Assembly: GCA_964408795.1 (NCBI GenBank)
Contig: CAYPAW010000075.1
Span: 1 to 64,000, forward strand
DNA: 64,000 bases
From: JABMQB01 sp964408795
GTDB taxonomy: Bacteria > Bacteroidota > Bacteroidia > Bacteroidales > Prolixibacteraceae
Direction of reading: 5' to 3'
A model generated the notes under the pieces. That model did not search any database, was not told where the DNA came from, and saw nothing but the letters and a program-made list of their open reading frames with translations. Position numbers and translations under genes: made by a program. Below, one piece after another: positions 33,134 through 41,381 of the stretch (the stretch's first letter is position 1; every line of letters starts with the position of its first letter).

Positions 33134-35349
33134 TGCATAAATCAGGATTTTTTACGTTGGTAACCGGTATTGTTTTAACTTTCACTTCGTACGGGCAAAC
33201 GCCCCGGAATCAGGATCCCCTATCTGACTCGATTCCCCTTACCGACCGGAATATACCGATTGGTGAAGTGGTTGTTTCGAGTCTTCGTATGGACCGGAAG
33301 GTCAGGGAGCTTCCGGCTTCGTTGAGCGTGGCCGGAGCCTATGATTATCAGAAACAGTCGGCCGGCACCCTTTCGGATGTTCTGGACCGTGAACCCGGTA
33401 TTTCCATGGGACGCGACGGAATATGGGCTACCAACATCAACATCCGCGGATTGGGGGAAACCCGGTTGGTAACCCTCATTGATGGAAACCGCGTGGAGAC
33501 AGCTACCGATCTGACGGCCTCCTTCAGCATGGTCGATGTGAACGACATCGAACGGGTGGAAGTGATCAAAGGAGCCCAGTCGGTACTCTACGGAACCGGC
33601 GCCATGGGAGGCATTGTCAATATCATCACTAAAGACGGATCCTACGCCGGGAAACCCTACCTCTCAGGGGATGTTATCTCAGGCTTTGCTTCGGCCAACC
33701 GGCTCTTCACCACCCATGGAGCCCTCAATGCAGGTTCTGAAAAATGGTACCTCAGAGTGAGCGGAATGATGAGCCATGCCGACGATATGCGCACCCCGGA
33801 AGGCGTATTGCCCAACAGCCAGTTCTCCACAAACAACCTAACCGCCAAAATCGGTCTTAAACCGTTTACACGCCATGCTTTTAAGGTGCAGTACCAACGA
33901 AACTGGGGCAACGACATTGGAATCCCGGGAGGCGATGCCTTCCCGGGACCCGCCGAAGCAACCTATACCGATATTGGAAGACACCTGCTTGCGGCCCATT
34001 ATGCGATTACCCGGGTAACAGACAAACTCACTTCCTTGAAACTAAACTACTTCACTCAGTATATCCTGCGTGATGTATCCATGGTACCCAATACCGTGAC
34101 AGAAACATCCCTGCCAAACGGAAACAGACAGCGTACTACACCCGAAAGAATCATTCCCACCGGAGAACACCTCACAAACGGGGCTCAACTGCAAAGCACC
34201 TGGCAACTGTCGGATAAAAATATCTTCATTGGAGGGGTCGATCTCTGGGGACGTAAACTGACCACCGATCGGAAGAAATTCATCACCCTGGAAGTTTTAA
34301 ATCCTGAAGGAAAGATCATTCAAACCAACCACATAGAACGCGGGGAAACTCCCATTCCGGAATCGTATTTTACCAGTGCCGGATTGTTTATGCAAAACGA
34401 AACCCACATGCTGAACGACCGGCTGACGCTGATGACCGGAGGACGCCTGGACGAAGTCTGGATTCATAACGAGCAGGGAACCGATGTCGATTACCTGATC
34501 ATCAACGGCACCCGGAATGACTCCCCTCCCACCCGGCGGATAACCTTTGAAAAGGAAGACAACCAAAGTTTTTCATGGAGCGCCAATGCAGGAATTCTTT
34601 ATCAGATACAGAAAAATACCGATCTTTCTCTGAACCTGGCGCGTTCCTTCAGGGCTCCCTCTTTGGAAGAACGGTTTAAATACATCGATCTGGGAAATCT
34701 GGTTCGCCTGGGCGATCCCTCCCTGAAACCTGAAAGTGCTTATTCAGCCGACCTGGGTGTGAGAATCTGGAATCCCGGATTGACCATGCAAGCCGGTATC
34801 TTCATCAACCGGATTACCAACATGATCGTTGAAACTCCAGGAGAATTTGTCTTTACCCTGACTTCCGAAACCGATCCCGATACAATCCCGGCACTCATCA
34901 ATTCCAATGTGAGCAAAGCCTTGCTTTACGGATTTGATTTCAAAGTCGACTATACCGTTTCTCACAACTGGGTTATGTTCCTCTCGGGGGCATACGTGCG
35001 CGGGAAAGAAACCAGTACCCAGGAAGATCTTCCCATGATCCCTCCCTTGAACGGAAGAGTGGGAATACGCTATTCCCTTCAGAACACAGGCTCGGCTGAA
35101 CTCATACTGGCTGGAGCCGCCAAACAGAATAAAATAGCCGAAGGGGAACAGGAAACCGAAGGGTATTACCGCCTGGATGCAACCCTGAGTACACAAAAAA
35201 TCCATCTGGGAATAACGGATTTGCAACTATTCGCCGGTATCGATAACCTTACCAACCATCGGTATACAAACCATCTCTCAACCAACAGGGGAAGCATTAG
35301 CGTTGAACCCGGAAGAAATATTTTTGTGCGCTTGAAACTCTCCTTTTAA
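33133..35349 (+). CDS. TonB-dependent receptor of the BtuB/FepA type
   Basis: A 738-residue outer-membrane receptor. A signal peptide covers about residues 1-22. There is no carboxypeptidase-like domain. The plug is at about residues 45-160 (GTLSDVLDREPGISMGRDG, NINIRGLGETRLVTLIDGNR, IERVEVIKGAQSVLYGTGAMGG), then a 22-stranded barrel with SFRAPSLEERFKYIDLGN and the closing GRNIFVRLKLSF. The ligand is unknown. The one-base overlap with the TM1266-like gene and the divergent NitT/TauT importer suggest a shared uptake pathway. Confidence 0.9.
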   Translation: MHKSGFFTLVTGIVLTFTSYGQTPRNQDPLSDSIPLTDRNIPIGEVVVSSLRMDRKVRELPASLSVAGAYDYQKQSAGTLSDVLDREPGISMGRDGIWATNINIRGLGETRLVTLIDGNRVETATDLTASFSMVDVNDIERVEVIKGAQSVLYGTGAMGGIVNIITKDGSYAGKPYLSGDVISGFASANRLFTTHGALNAGSEKWYLRVSGMMSHADDMRTPEGVLPNSQFSTNNLTAKIGLKPFTRHAFKVQYQRNWGNDIGIPGGDAFPGPAEATYTDIGRHLLAAHYAITRVTDKLTSLKLNYFTQYILRDVSMVPNTVTETSLPNGNRQRTTPERIIPTGEHLTNGAQLQSTWQLSDKNIFIGGVDLWGRKLTTDRKKFITLEVLNPEGKIIQTNHIERGETPIPESYFTSAGLFMQNETHMLNDRLTLMTGGRLDEVWIHNEQGTDVDYLIINGTRNDSPPTRRITFEKEDNQSFSWSANAGILYQIQKNTDLSLNLARSFRAPSLEERFKYIDLGNLVRLGDPSLKPESAYSADLGVRIWNPGLTMQAGIFINRITNMIVETPGEFVFTLTSETDPDTIPALINSNVSKALLYGFDFKVDYTVSHNWVMFLSGAYVRGKETSTQEDLPMIPPLNGRVGIRYSLQNTGSAELILAGAAKQNKIAEGEQETEGYYRLDATLSTQKIHLGITDLQLFAGIDNLTNHRYTNHLSTNRGSISVEPGRNIFVRLKLSF

Positions 35350-35426
35350 GGCATCCGAAAGATTTTTTGCTAAATTGCTTTCTTTTTTGCCGGCAGACAA
35401 CGCTTATTTTTATTTCGCAACGCAAC

Positions 35427-36953
35427 ATGAAAGACAACAACCTTATCGGGTTTGACAATGAAAAATACCTCCGGGAGCAGACCGCTGCGATTCTGGAAAG
35501 GGTCAACCGCTTCAACGACAAACTTTACCTGGAGTGTGGAGGAAAGATCTTATATGATTACCATGCATCCAGGGTATTGCCGGGATTTGACCCGAATGTA
35601 AAAATGCAGATGCTTCAACGGTTAAAAGACCAGATTGATGTCATTCTGTGCATTCATGCCGGCGATATTGAACGGAAAAAAATCCGGGCGGATTTTGGAA
35701 TCACCTACGATGTGGATGCGTTGAAAACCATTGATGATTTCCGGGAATGGGGAATCGACATCACCGCTGTGGTGATCACCCGGTATGAGCATCAGTTACC
35801 GGCAAAAGCCTTTAAAAACAAACTGGAATTGCGGGGAGTGAAGGTATATATACATTCTCCCACAAAGGGATATCCCACGGATGTGGATTTGATCGTCAGC
35901 GACGAGGGGTACGGGGCAAACGAATACATCCCTACGACCCGCCCCATTGTGGTGGTCACCGGCCCGGGACCGGGCAGCGGAAAACTTGCCACCTGTTTAA
36001 GCAACCTGTACCATGAATACAAAAATGGCCTCAAAGCTGGTTATGCCAAATTTGAAACATTCCCCGTCTGGAACCTGCCTGTCAACCATAAAGTCAACAT
36101 TGCTTACGAAGCAGCCACAGCCGACCTGCATGACCGGGTTCTCACCGATGAATACCATTGGAAGGCTTACCGGAAAAAAGTCGTTAATTATAACCGGGAT
36201 ATAGAAGCTTTTCATCTGCTGAAAAGAACCATTGAAAAAATTACCAGAGGCGAATCCATGTACCAGTCTCCCACCGATATGGGCGTCAACCGGGTAAGCG
36301 CAGGGATCATCAATGACCCGGTCATTCAGGAAGCTTCTCACCAGGAAATTATTCGCCGCTATTTCCGGTGTGCGGTGGAATATACCATGGGACTCGTTGA
36401 AAAAGAGGTTCTGGACAGAATCCTTTACATCATGAAAAAAGCAGGGGCTGACGAGAAAGACCGGAAGGTTGTTTTGCCTGCCCGGGAAGCAGCTGTCCAG
36501 GCTGAAAAAAACGGAAAAGGAAACGAGGGAATCTTCTGCGGCGCTTCCATTGAATTGCATGACGGAACCATCCTTACCGGGAAAAACTCCCCCCTGATGC
36601 ACGCCGCCTCAAGCCTCATCCTGAACGCTTCCAAATACCTGGCCGGACTTCCTGACAACCTCTACCTTTTGCCCCAGAATATCATTGACTCGGTAACCCA
36701 CCTCAAAAAAGATATCCTGAATGGGAAAATGACCAGTCTCGATCTGGATGAAACCTTGATTGCACTGGGCATAAGCGCTTTGTCCAATCCCGCAGGACAG
36801 ATGGCTTTGGAAAAACTGGAATTCCTCCAGGGTTGTGAAGTCCATCTCACCCATATACCTACACCCGGCGATGAGGCCGGATTGAGAAAATTAAAAGTAA
36901 ACCTGACGTGCGACCCTGAATACGCCAGTAAAAGCCTTTTTATAAGCGGATGA
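35427..36953 (+). CDS. DUF1846 family protein
   Basis: A 508-residue cytoplasmic protein matching DUF1846/UPF0371 from memory. It begins IGFDNEKYLREQTAAILERV and has a long conserved body with IVVVTGPGPGSGKLATCLSN (about residue 180), which looks like a P-loop, and later FRCAVEYTMGLVEKEVLDRI. The family is widespread in anaerobes and Firmicutes; structures are known but the reaction is not established. It lies after the TonB-receptor gene with a gap of 77 bases and converges on the cDPG-synthetase-like gene. The ATG at 35427 is chosen; an upstream one at 35367 adds hydrophobic residues not seen in the family. Confidence 0.85.
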   Translation: MKDNNLIGFDNEKYLREQTAAILERVNRFNDKLYLECGGKILYDYHASRVLPGFDPNVKMQMLQRLKDQIDVILCIHAGDIERKKIRADFGITYDVDALKTIDDFREWGIDITAVVITRYEHQLPAKAFKNKLELRGVKVYIHSPTKGYPTDVDLIVSDEGYGANEYIPTTRPIVVVTGPGPGSGKLATCLSNLYHEYKNGLKAGYAKFETFPVWNLPVNHKVNIAYEAATADLHDRVLTDEYHWKAYRKKVVNYNRDIEAFHLLKRTIEKITRGESMYQSPTDMGVNRVSAGIINDPVIQEASHQEIIRRYFRCAVEYTMGLVEKEVLDRILYIMKKAGADEKDRKVVLPAREAAVQAEKNGKGNEGIFCGASIELHDGTILTGKNSPLMHAASSLILNASKYLAGLPDNLYLLPQNIIDSVTHLKKDILNGKMTSLDLDETLIALGISALSNPAGQMALEKLEFLQGCEVHLTHIPTPGDEAGLRKLKVNLTCDPEYASKSLFISG

Positions 36954-36979
36954 AAAAAAAGCCGGCTTTCGGATTTCTT

Positions 36980-38296
36980 TCAGCAGAACTTCTCGGCCAA
37001 TAACGTCTTTAAATCAGGCCCCTCAATTTGTTCCAGTTCATAGGTAACCCGTACCGTTGGTTTATTGATCTTAATAAACCGTGTAAGATCCACCGGGGTA
37101 GCAATGATCACCGCATCGCAATCTGTTTTATTGATGGTTTCCTGGAGGTCGTTAATTTGTTCATCGCTATAGCCCATAGCGGGTAACAAGGTTCCTATTT
37201 TAGGATACTTCCTGAATGTTTCGGTGATTGTTCCCACGGTATAAGGCCGGGGATCCACAATCTCGGCGGCCTTGAAATTCTTCGCTGCCACAATGCCGGC
37301 GCCGTATTTCATCTCCCCATGGGTAAGGGTAGGTCCATCTTCAATGACCAGAACTCTCTTTCCTTTCACCCATTCCGGATGATCCAGTTTTAAGGCTGAA
37401 TTGGCTTTTATGACGGCTGCTGTTGGAACGTATTTCCGGATATTCTTCTCCAGTTTTTCGATGTTTTCTTTGGAGGCACTATCCATCTTGTTGATGACCA
37501 GCAATTGCGCCCGCAGAAAATTCACCTGCCCCGGGAAGTAGGAAAGCTCATGTCCGGGCCGGTGGGGATCCACCACAACGATTTCCAGATCCGGTTTGTA
37601 GAAAGGAGTATCGTTGTTTCCGCCATCCCAGAGAATGATATCGGCTTCTTTCTCCGCTTCACGCACAATGGCTTCATAATCGACCCCTGCAAAGATCACT
37701 CGTCCCCGGGTAACATAGGGTTCATACTCTTCCATTTCTTCGATGGTACACTTATGATCATGAAGATCCTGAATGGAAGCAAATCGTTGTACTTTCTGGG
37801 CCACTAAATTGCCATAGGGCATGGGATGCCGTATGGCAACCACCTTTTTCCCCAGATCCCAGAGAAGATCGCCCACCATGCGGGATGTCTGTGATTTGCC
37901 ACACCCGGTGCGCACAGCGCATACCGAAACAACCGGCTTGGTCGATTCGACCATGGTTTCAGTTGGTGAGGCAATGGAAAATTTTGCCCCGGCAGCCATC
38001 ACGCTGGCTCCCAACTGCATGACATGGTCGTAAGGTACATCGGAATACGAAAAAACAACTTCATCGACCCGATGTTCCCGGATCAAATCCGCCAATTCGC
38101 TTTCAGCATATATCGGTATGCCCTGGGGATAGTAGGGACCGGCCAGCTCCGGAGGATATTTCCTGCCCTCAATATTGGGAATTTGCGTTGCCGTGAATGC
38201 AACTACTTCTACCTGATTGTTTGCCCTGTAAAGAACATTGAAATTGTGAAAATCGCGGCCGGCAGCACCGCATATTATTACCTTCTTACGTTCCAT
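36980..38296 (-). CDS. Cyclic 2,3-diphosphoglycerate synthetase-like GTPase
   Basis: A 438-residue protein that matches the cDPG synthetase family. The N-terminal part has a Rossmann-like region (VIICGAAGRDFHNFNVLYR) and the middle has a P-loop VRTGCGKSQTSR (about residue 133), with DIILWDGGNNDTPFYKPDLEIVVVD and INKMDSASKENI further on. In the archaeon Methanothermus the enzyme closes 2,3-diphosphoglycerate into its cyclic form using ATP. Bacterial members are common but their product is not proven. The start at 38296 gives MERKKVIICGAAG; an ATG at 38338 is less likely. Confidence 0.82.
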   Translation of the reverse strand: MERKKVIICGAAGRDFHNFNVLYRANNQVEVVAFTATQIPNIEGRKYPPELAGPYYPQGIPIYAESELADLIREHRVDEVVFSYSDVPYDHVMQLGASVMAAGAKFSIASPTETMVESTKPVVSVCAVRTGCGKSQTSRMVGDLLWDLGKKVVAIRHPMPYGNLVAQKVQRFASIQDLHDHKCTIEEMEEYEPYVTRGRVIFAGVDYEAIVREAEKEADIILWDGGNNDTPFYKPDLEIVVVDPHRPGHELSYFPGQVNFLRAQLLVINKMDSASKENIEKLEKNIRKYVPTAAVIKANSALKLDHPEWVKGKRVLVIEDGPTLTHGEMKYGAGIVAAKNFKAAEIVDPRPYTVGTITETFRKYPKIGTLLPAMGYSDEQINDLQETINKTDCDAVIIATPVDLTRFIKINKPTVRVTYELEQIEGPDLKTLLAEKFC

Positions 38297-38824
38297 AAAA
38301 TTGAAATAATAAATGAATAGTTTTGTTTCGGACGCCAAAGGTAATACTTAAAAAAGAGTTCCGGCATGACGAAAAGCAGGATTTACAGATCAGTAAAAAT
38401 GGTCATTTTTTCCAAAAAAAAAACCTGAAAGCCAGGCCGAAAATTTTCCGATTTATGTAAATTTAGCCGGCACTGTTCGAAAAAATGTACCGTGGTCATT
38501 CCACACCGGGAAGATGGACTTAGCCAGGTTGCCCGAAATAGATCCGGAAGAGTATAACTTTTCCATTGCGTTATACGGAATCTGTGTAATCTCAAAGCTT
38601 CTGGAGTAACGCCTATTCGTGATAAACATTCCGGGTTATTCCTCAACGGTAATTATTGAAGGAAATACGATGAATAACAAAAAAACATATGAAACGAGCA
38701 TGAACTTTTTAATCAAAAGTTCGCCAAAGGCAATGATTAAAAGAAGTTCATGTGAGAGCGAAACGGTTCCATACGTTCTCAAATTTATGATGAAGTTATG
38801 GGACGAATTATAAATTTTAAACGT
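38297..38824. other. Intergenic stretch, mostly without recognised content
   Basis: About 530 bases between divergent genes. A 47-codon reading frame (38670-38813) begins with GAAGGAA before its ATG but resembles no known protein and has no coding character I could recognise. No RNA gene or terminator is clear. Confidence 0.4.
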
Positions 38825-39931
38825 ATGAAAATCAGGCAAATTGAAATATACCAGTCTCCGATCAAGCTCAGAGAACCTTTTATTATCTCGCTTGGACAAG
38901 TTGACTATGCGGAGAATATCCTTGTTGTAATCCGTACCGACAACGGGCTAACCGGTTATGGAGAATGCAGTCCGTTTAAAACCATCCAGGGGGAGAGCAT
39001 GGAGACGTGTTATGTGGTTGGCCGGTATTTGGGGAAGGTACTTCTTGGCATGGATCCGCGCAATATGAAAGAATGCTCCATGCGAATGGATGGGATCATT
39101 TATGGAAATACAAGTATAAAAAGTGCTTTTGATATGGCATTATACGATATCGCTTCCCAACATTCCGGGATGCCTCTGTACCAATATTTGGGAGGCAACA
39201 ATCATAAAACCATAGCAACTGATTATACTGTAAGCATCAGCAACGCCGAAAAAATGGCTCAGGATGCGAAGAGAATAAAATCCGGAGGATTCCAGGTTAT
39301 CAAAGTAAAACTGGGAGGATCAAAAGAACAGGATGTTGAGCGGATCCGGCTTATCCGGGAAGCAATCGGCCCCGGATTGCCGGTTCGTATCGATGCCAAC
39401 CAGGGATGGACGGCTGAAACAGCACTTGAGATTCTTAGGAACCTGGCTCCTTACGATATCCAGCATTGCGAAGAACCCATTCCCCGCTGGGATTTCATGA
39501 AACTTCCTGAGATAAGGAGCAAAAGTCCGATTCCCATTATGGCGGATGAATCTTGTTGTGACCATCATGATGCCAGACGTTTGATTGACCTGGGAGCTTG
39601 TGATTCCCTGAATATCAAACTGGGTAAATCATCGGGTATTTTCAAAGCCTTACAAATCATTCACCTTGCTGAGGAGGCAAAAATCCCTGCTCAGATAGGT
39701 GGCTTCCTGGAATCCAGACTGGGCTTTACTGCTTCGGCTCATCTGGCTCTGGTAACGGCAAACATTAGGTACTACGACTTTGATACTCCTCTCATGTTTG
39801 TGGAAGATCCGGTACTGGGCGGTATAACGTATGGCAATAAGGGAACAATTACGGTTCCTGAGAAGCCGGGCCTGGGGGCTTCTGCAGATCCCGGCTATCT
39901 GAAGGGATTAACCCACTGTACAATCAGCTAA
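38825..39931 (+). CDS. Dipeptide epimerase, enolase superfamily
   Basis: A 368-residue enzyme of the muconate-lactonizing subgroup. Catalytic features are the K-x-K pair in VIKVKLGG (about residue 162), metal ligands in RIDANQGW, CEEPIPRWD and MADESC, and a second catalytic lysine in LNIKLGKSSGI. The C-terminal DFDTPLM resembles the D-x-D motif of dipeptide epimerases, where it holds the substrate amino group. The likely role is L-Ala-D/L-Glu epimerisation in peptidoglycan-peptide recycling; other dipeptides are possible. It appears monocistronic. The ATG at 38825 gives the family N-terminus MKIRQIEIY. Confidence 0.85.
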   Translation: MKIRQIEIYQSPIKLREPFIISLGQVDYAENILVVIRTDNGLTGYGECSPFKTIQGESMETCYVVGRYLGKVLLGMDPRNMKECSMRMDGIIYGNTSIKSAFDMALYDIASQHSGMPLYQYLGGNNHKTIATDYTVSISNAEKMAQDAKRIKSGGFQVIKVKLGGSKEQDVERIRLIREAIGPGLPVRIDANQGWTAETALEILRNLAPYDIQHCEEPIPRWDFMKLPEIRSKSPIPIMADESCCDHHDARRLIDLGACDSLNIKLGKSSGIFKALQIIHLAEEAKIPAQIGGFLESRLGFTASAHLALVTANIRYYDFDTPLMFVEDPVLGGITYGNKGTITVPEKPGLGASADPGYLKGLTHCTIS

Positions 39932-40029
39932 GCCATTGAAAACAGACTCTCTGCGGGGTGAAAACAAAGAGACCGGGGCAAACCTTCGCCGCCATAATCC
40001 TGCCTCATAGGTATTTCACTCCGGAGTGT

Positions 40030-40857
40030 TTATTTCACGGTTTGATCGAGGGGTCTGCCGAGGCTTTCGTACAATCTTCGGCGGCCCGCTTTATCGCCCT
40101 GAAGGACCTGCTGGGCATTTTCAGCCACCTCCCGGGCTACAGAACGGGGCACCACGATGACTCCATCGCCGTCGGCAACCACCACATCCCCCGGATTCAC
40201 GAGAACCCCTCCGATGGTAACCGGACGGTTCACCGATTCCAGTTCATTGCGTCCCGGACGGATTCCCCGCCCTTTTCTGCGCAGGTAAAGAGGCACTTTT
40301 TCGAGGGCTACCTCATCGGTATCCCGGGAACTGGCATCGGTAACAACCCCTACGGCTCCGGCCTGGTACCAGCCAAGAATATTGTTCGATCCGATGGTGC
40401 CGATATCCCGGTCTTCAACATCGTCAATCACTACCACCGTACCGGGTCGGATAATTTGGGTAAAGGTCTCCGGAGAATAGGCATTGTAAAAATTCCCTTC
40501 CCAGCGGGAAAAATCCTCCCCCGGTTTGGGTAAAGCAGGACGTTGCGTCGGTACATAACGGACCGTCACAGCAATGCCCCGGATCACATGGCTCATATGC
40601 TCCGTGTCTGTCCAACAGGCATGAATCTCCGGATTCACCAACCCGGTACCCGGTAATCCTACCCGATCCATACCATCCGAAACATCCGCAACACGCAATC
40701 CCTGGTACATCTTCAGAAGCGCTGCATCTTCCTCTTCGGAATAAACCTGCGTCTCCATCAGGTTGATCCCCCGCCGGATCTCCCCGGGAGTCTGAGCCCA
40801 TACATTACATACTAAGAATAAAAAGAGTCCTGTGGTTAAGGTAATTTTTTTCATCAT
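40030..40857 (-). CDS. Exported RraA-family protein
   Basis: A 275-residue protein of the RraA/HMG-aldolase family. The first 22 residues are a signal peptide (MMKKITLTTGLFLFLVCNVWAQ), unusual since most members are cytoplasmic. The fold signatures are VADVSDGMDRVGLPG, VRGIAVTVRYVPT-like strands, and IGSNNILGWYQAGAVGVVTD followed by SSRD, corresponding to the G-x3-G and R-D metal/pyruvate site. A loop with GDGVIVVP is present near the C-terminus. Known members cleave 4-hydroxy-4-methyl-2-oxoglutarate or bind RNase E; an activity outside the cytoplasm is not known to me. Confidence 0.8.
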   Translation of the reverse strand: MMKKITLTTGLFLFLVCNVWAQTPGEIRRGINLMETQVYSEEEDAALLKMYQGLRVADVSDGMDRVGLPGTGLVNPEIHACWTDTEHMSHVIRGIAVTVRYVPTQRPALPKPGEDFSRWEGNFYNAYSPETFTQIIRPGTVVVIDDVEDRDIGTIGSNNILGWYQAGAVGVVTDASSRDTDEVALEKVPLYLRRKGRGIRPGRNELESVNRPVTIGGVLVNPGDVVVADGDGVIVVPRSVAREVAENAQQVLQGDKAGRRRLYESLGRPLDQTVK

Positions 40858-40901
40858 ACATTGGTTTTAACGGTTTTTTGGTGAATAAAAATAAAAAAAT
40901 A

Positions 40902-41381
40902 TCAGATACTCCTGCTATAAGGAAGCGAGGAGTGATGCACATGAATCCGGATATCTCCTTGTCTGGTAACCAGATATCCAAATGTATATTCCGCTTTTAC
41001 TTTTTTGTTATCGGCCCCGGTAAAAAAATAATGTCCCATAGCCATGGCGTAGTTCGTTCCCCGGATGATCCCGGCATTCCGGAAGGTAACCCTGATCCAT
41101 GGATGGAGTGCAAACCCCAGATCCTCAGGACAACAGGATTCTCCTCCGATAAAATAAGAAAGGGCCTCTTCCAGGGTTTGGCGAAATGGGTGAACCGAAG
41201 CCATGGTAGGCTTGAACAGTACGGCTCCTTCTGAAAAACCGTAGTGTGCCTGTAAAAAATGGATGGCCTCCTGCCGGTAATCTCCTCCTTCAGACCAGAT
41301 TTTACCGATCGTTATGAGTCCTGCTCCCCAGGAACGCTGAACCAGACGAATGGTTTCCTTTGTCAATGGGATGGGTTTCAT
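40902..41381 (-). CDS. SnoaL-like (NTF2-fold) protein
   Basis: A 159-residue protein. It matches a family of NTF2-fold proteins sometimes named phosphoribosyl-AMP cyclohydrolase by error: GFSEGAVLFKPTMASVHPFRQ, EALSYFIGGES, DLGFALHPWIRVTFRNAGI, AMAMGHYFFT, VKAEYTFGYLVT and the C-terminal HVHHSSLPY. Its function is not known. There is no signal peptide. Its ATG overlaps the stop of the thioredoxin-like gene by four bases, so translation is probably coupled. Confidence 0.75.
   Translation of the reverse strand: MKPIPLTKETIRLVQRSWGAGLITIGKIWSEGGDYRQEAIHFLQAHYGFSEGAVLFKPTMASVHPFRQTLEEALSYFIGGESCCPEDLGFALHPWIRVTFRNAGIIRGTNYAMAMGHYFFTGADNKKVKAEYTFGYLVTRQGDIRIHVHHSSLPYSRSI

Noticed and set aside
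38619..38813. Small open reading frame before the dipeptide epimerase gene
   Set aside because: It has a possible ribosome-binding site before an internal ATG at 38670, but no family likeness and no clear coding pattern. Kept only as a note in the intergenic entry.
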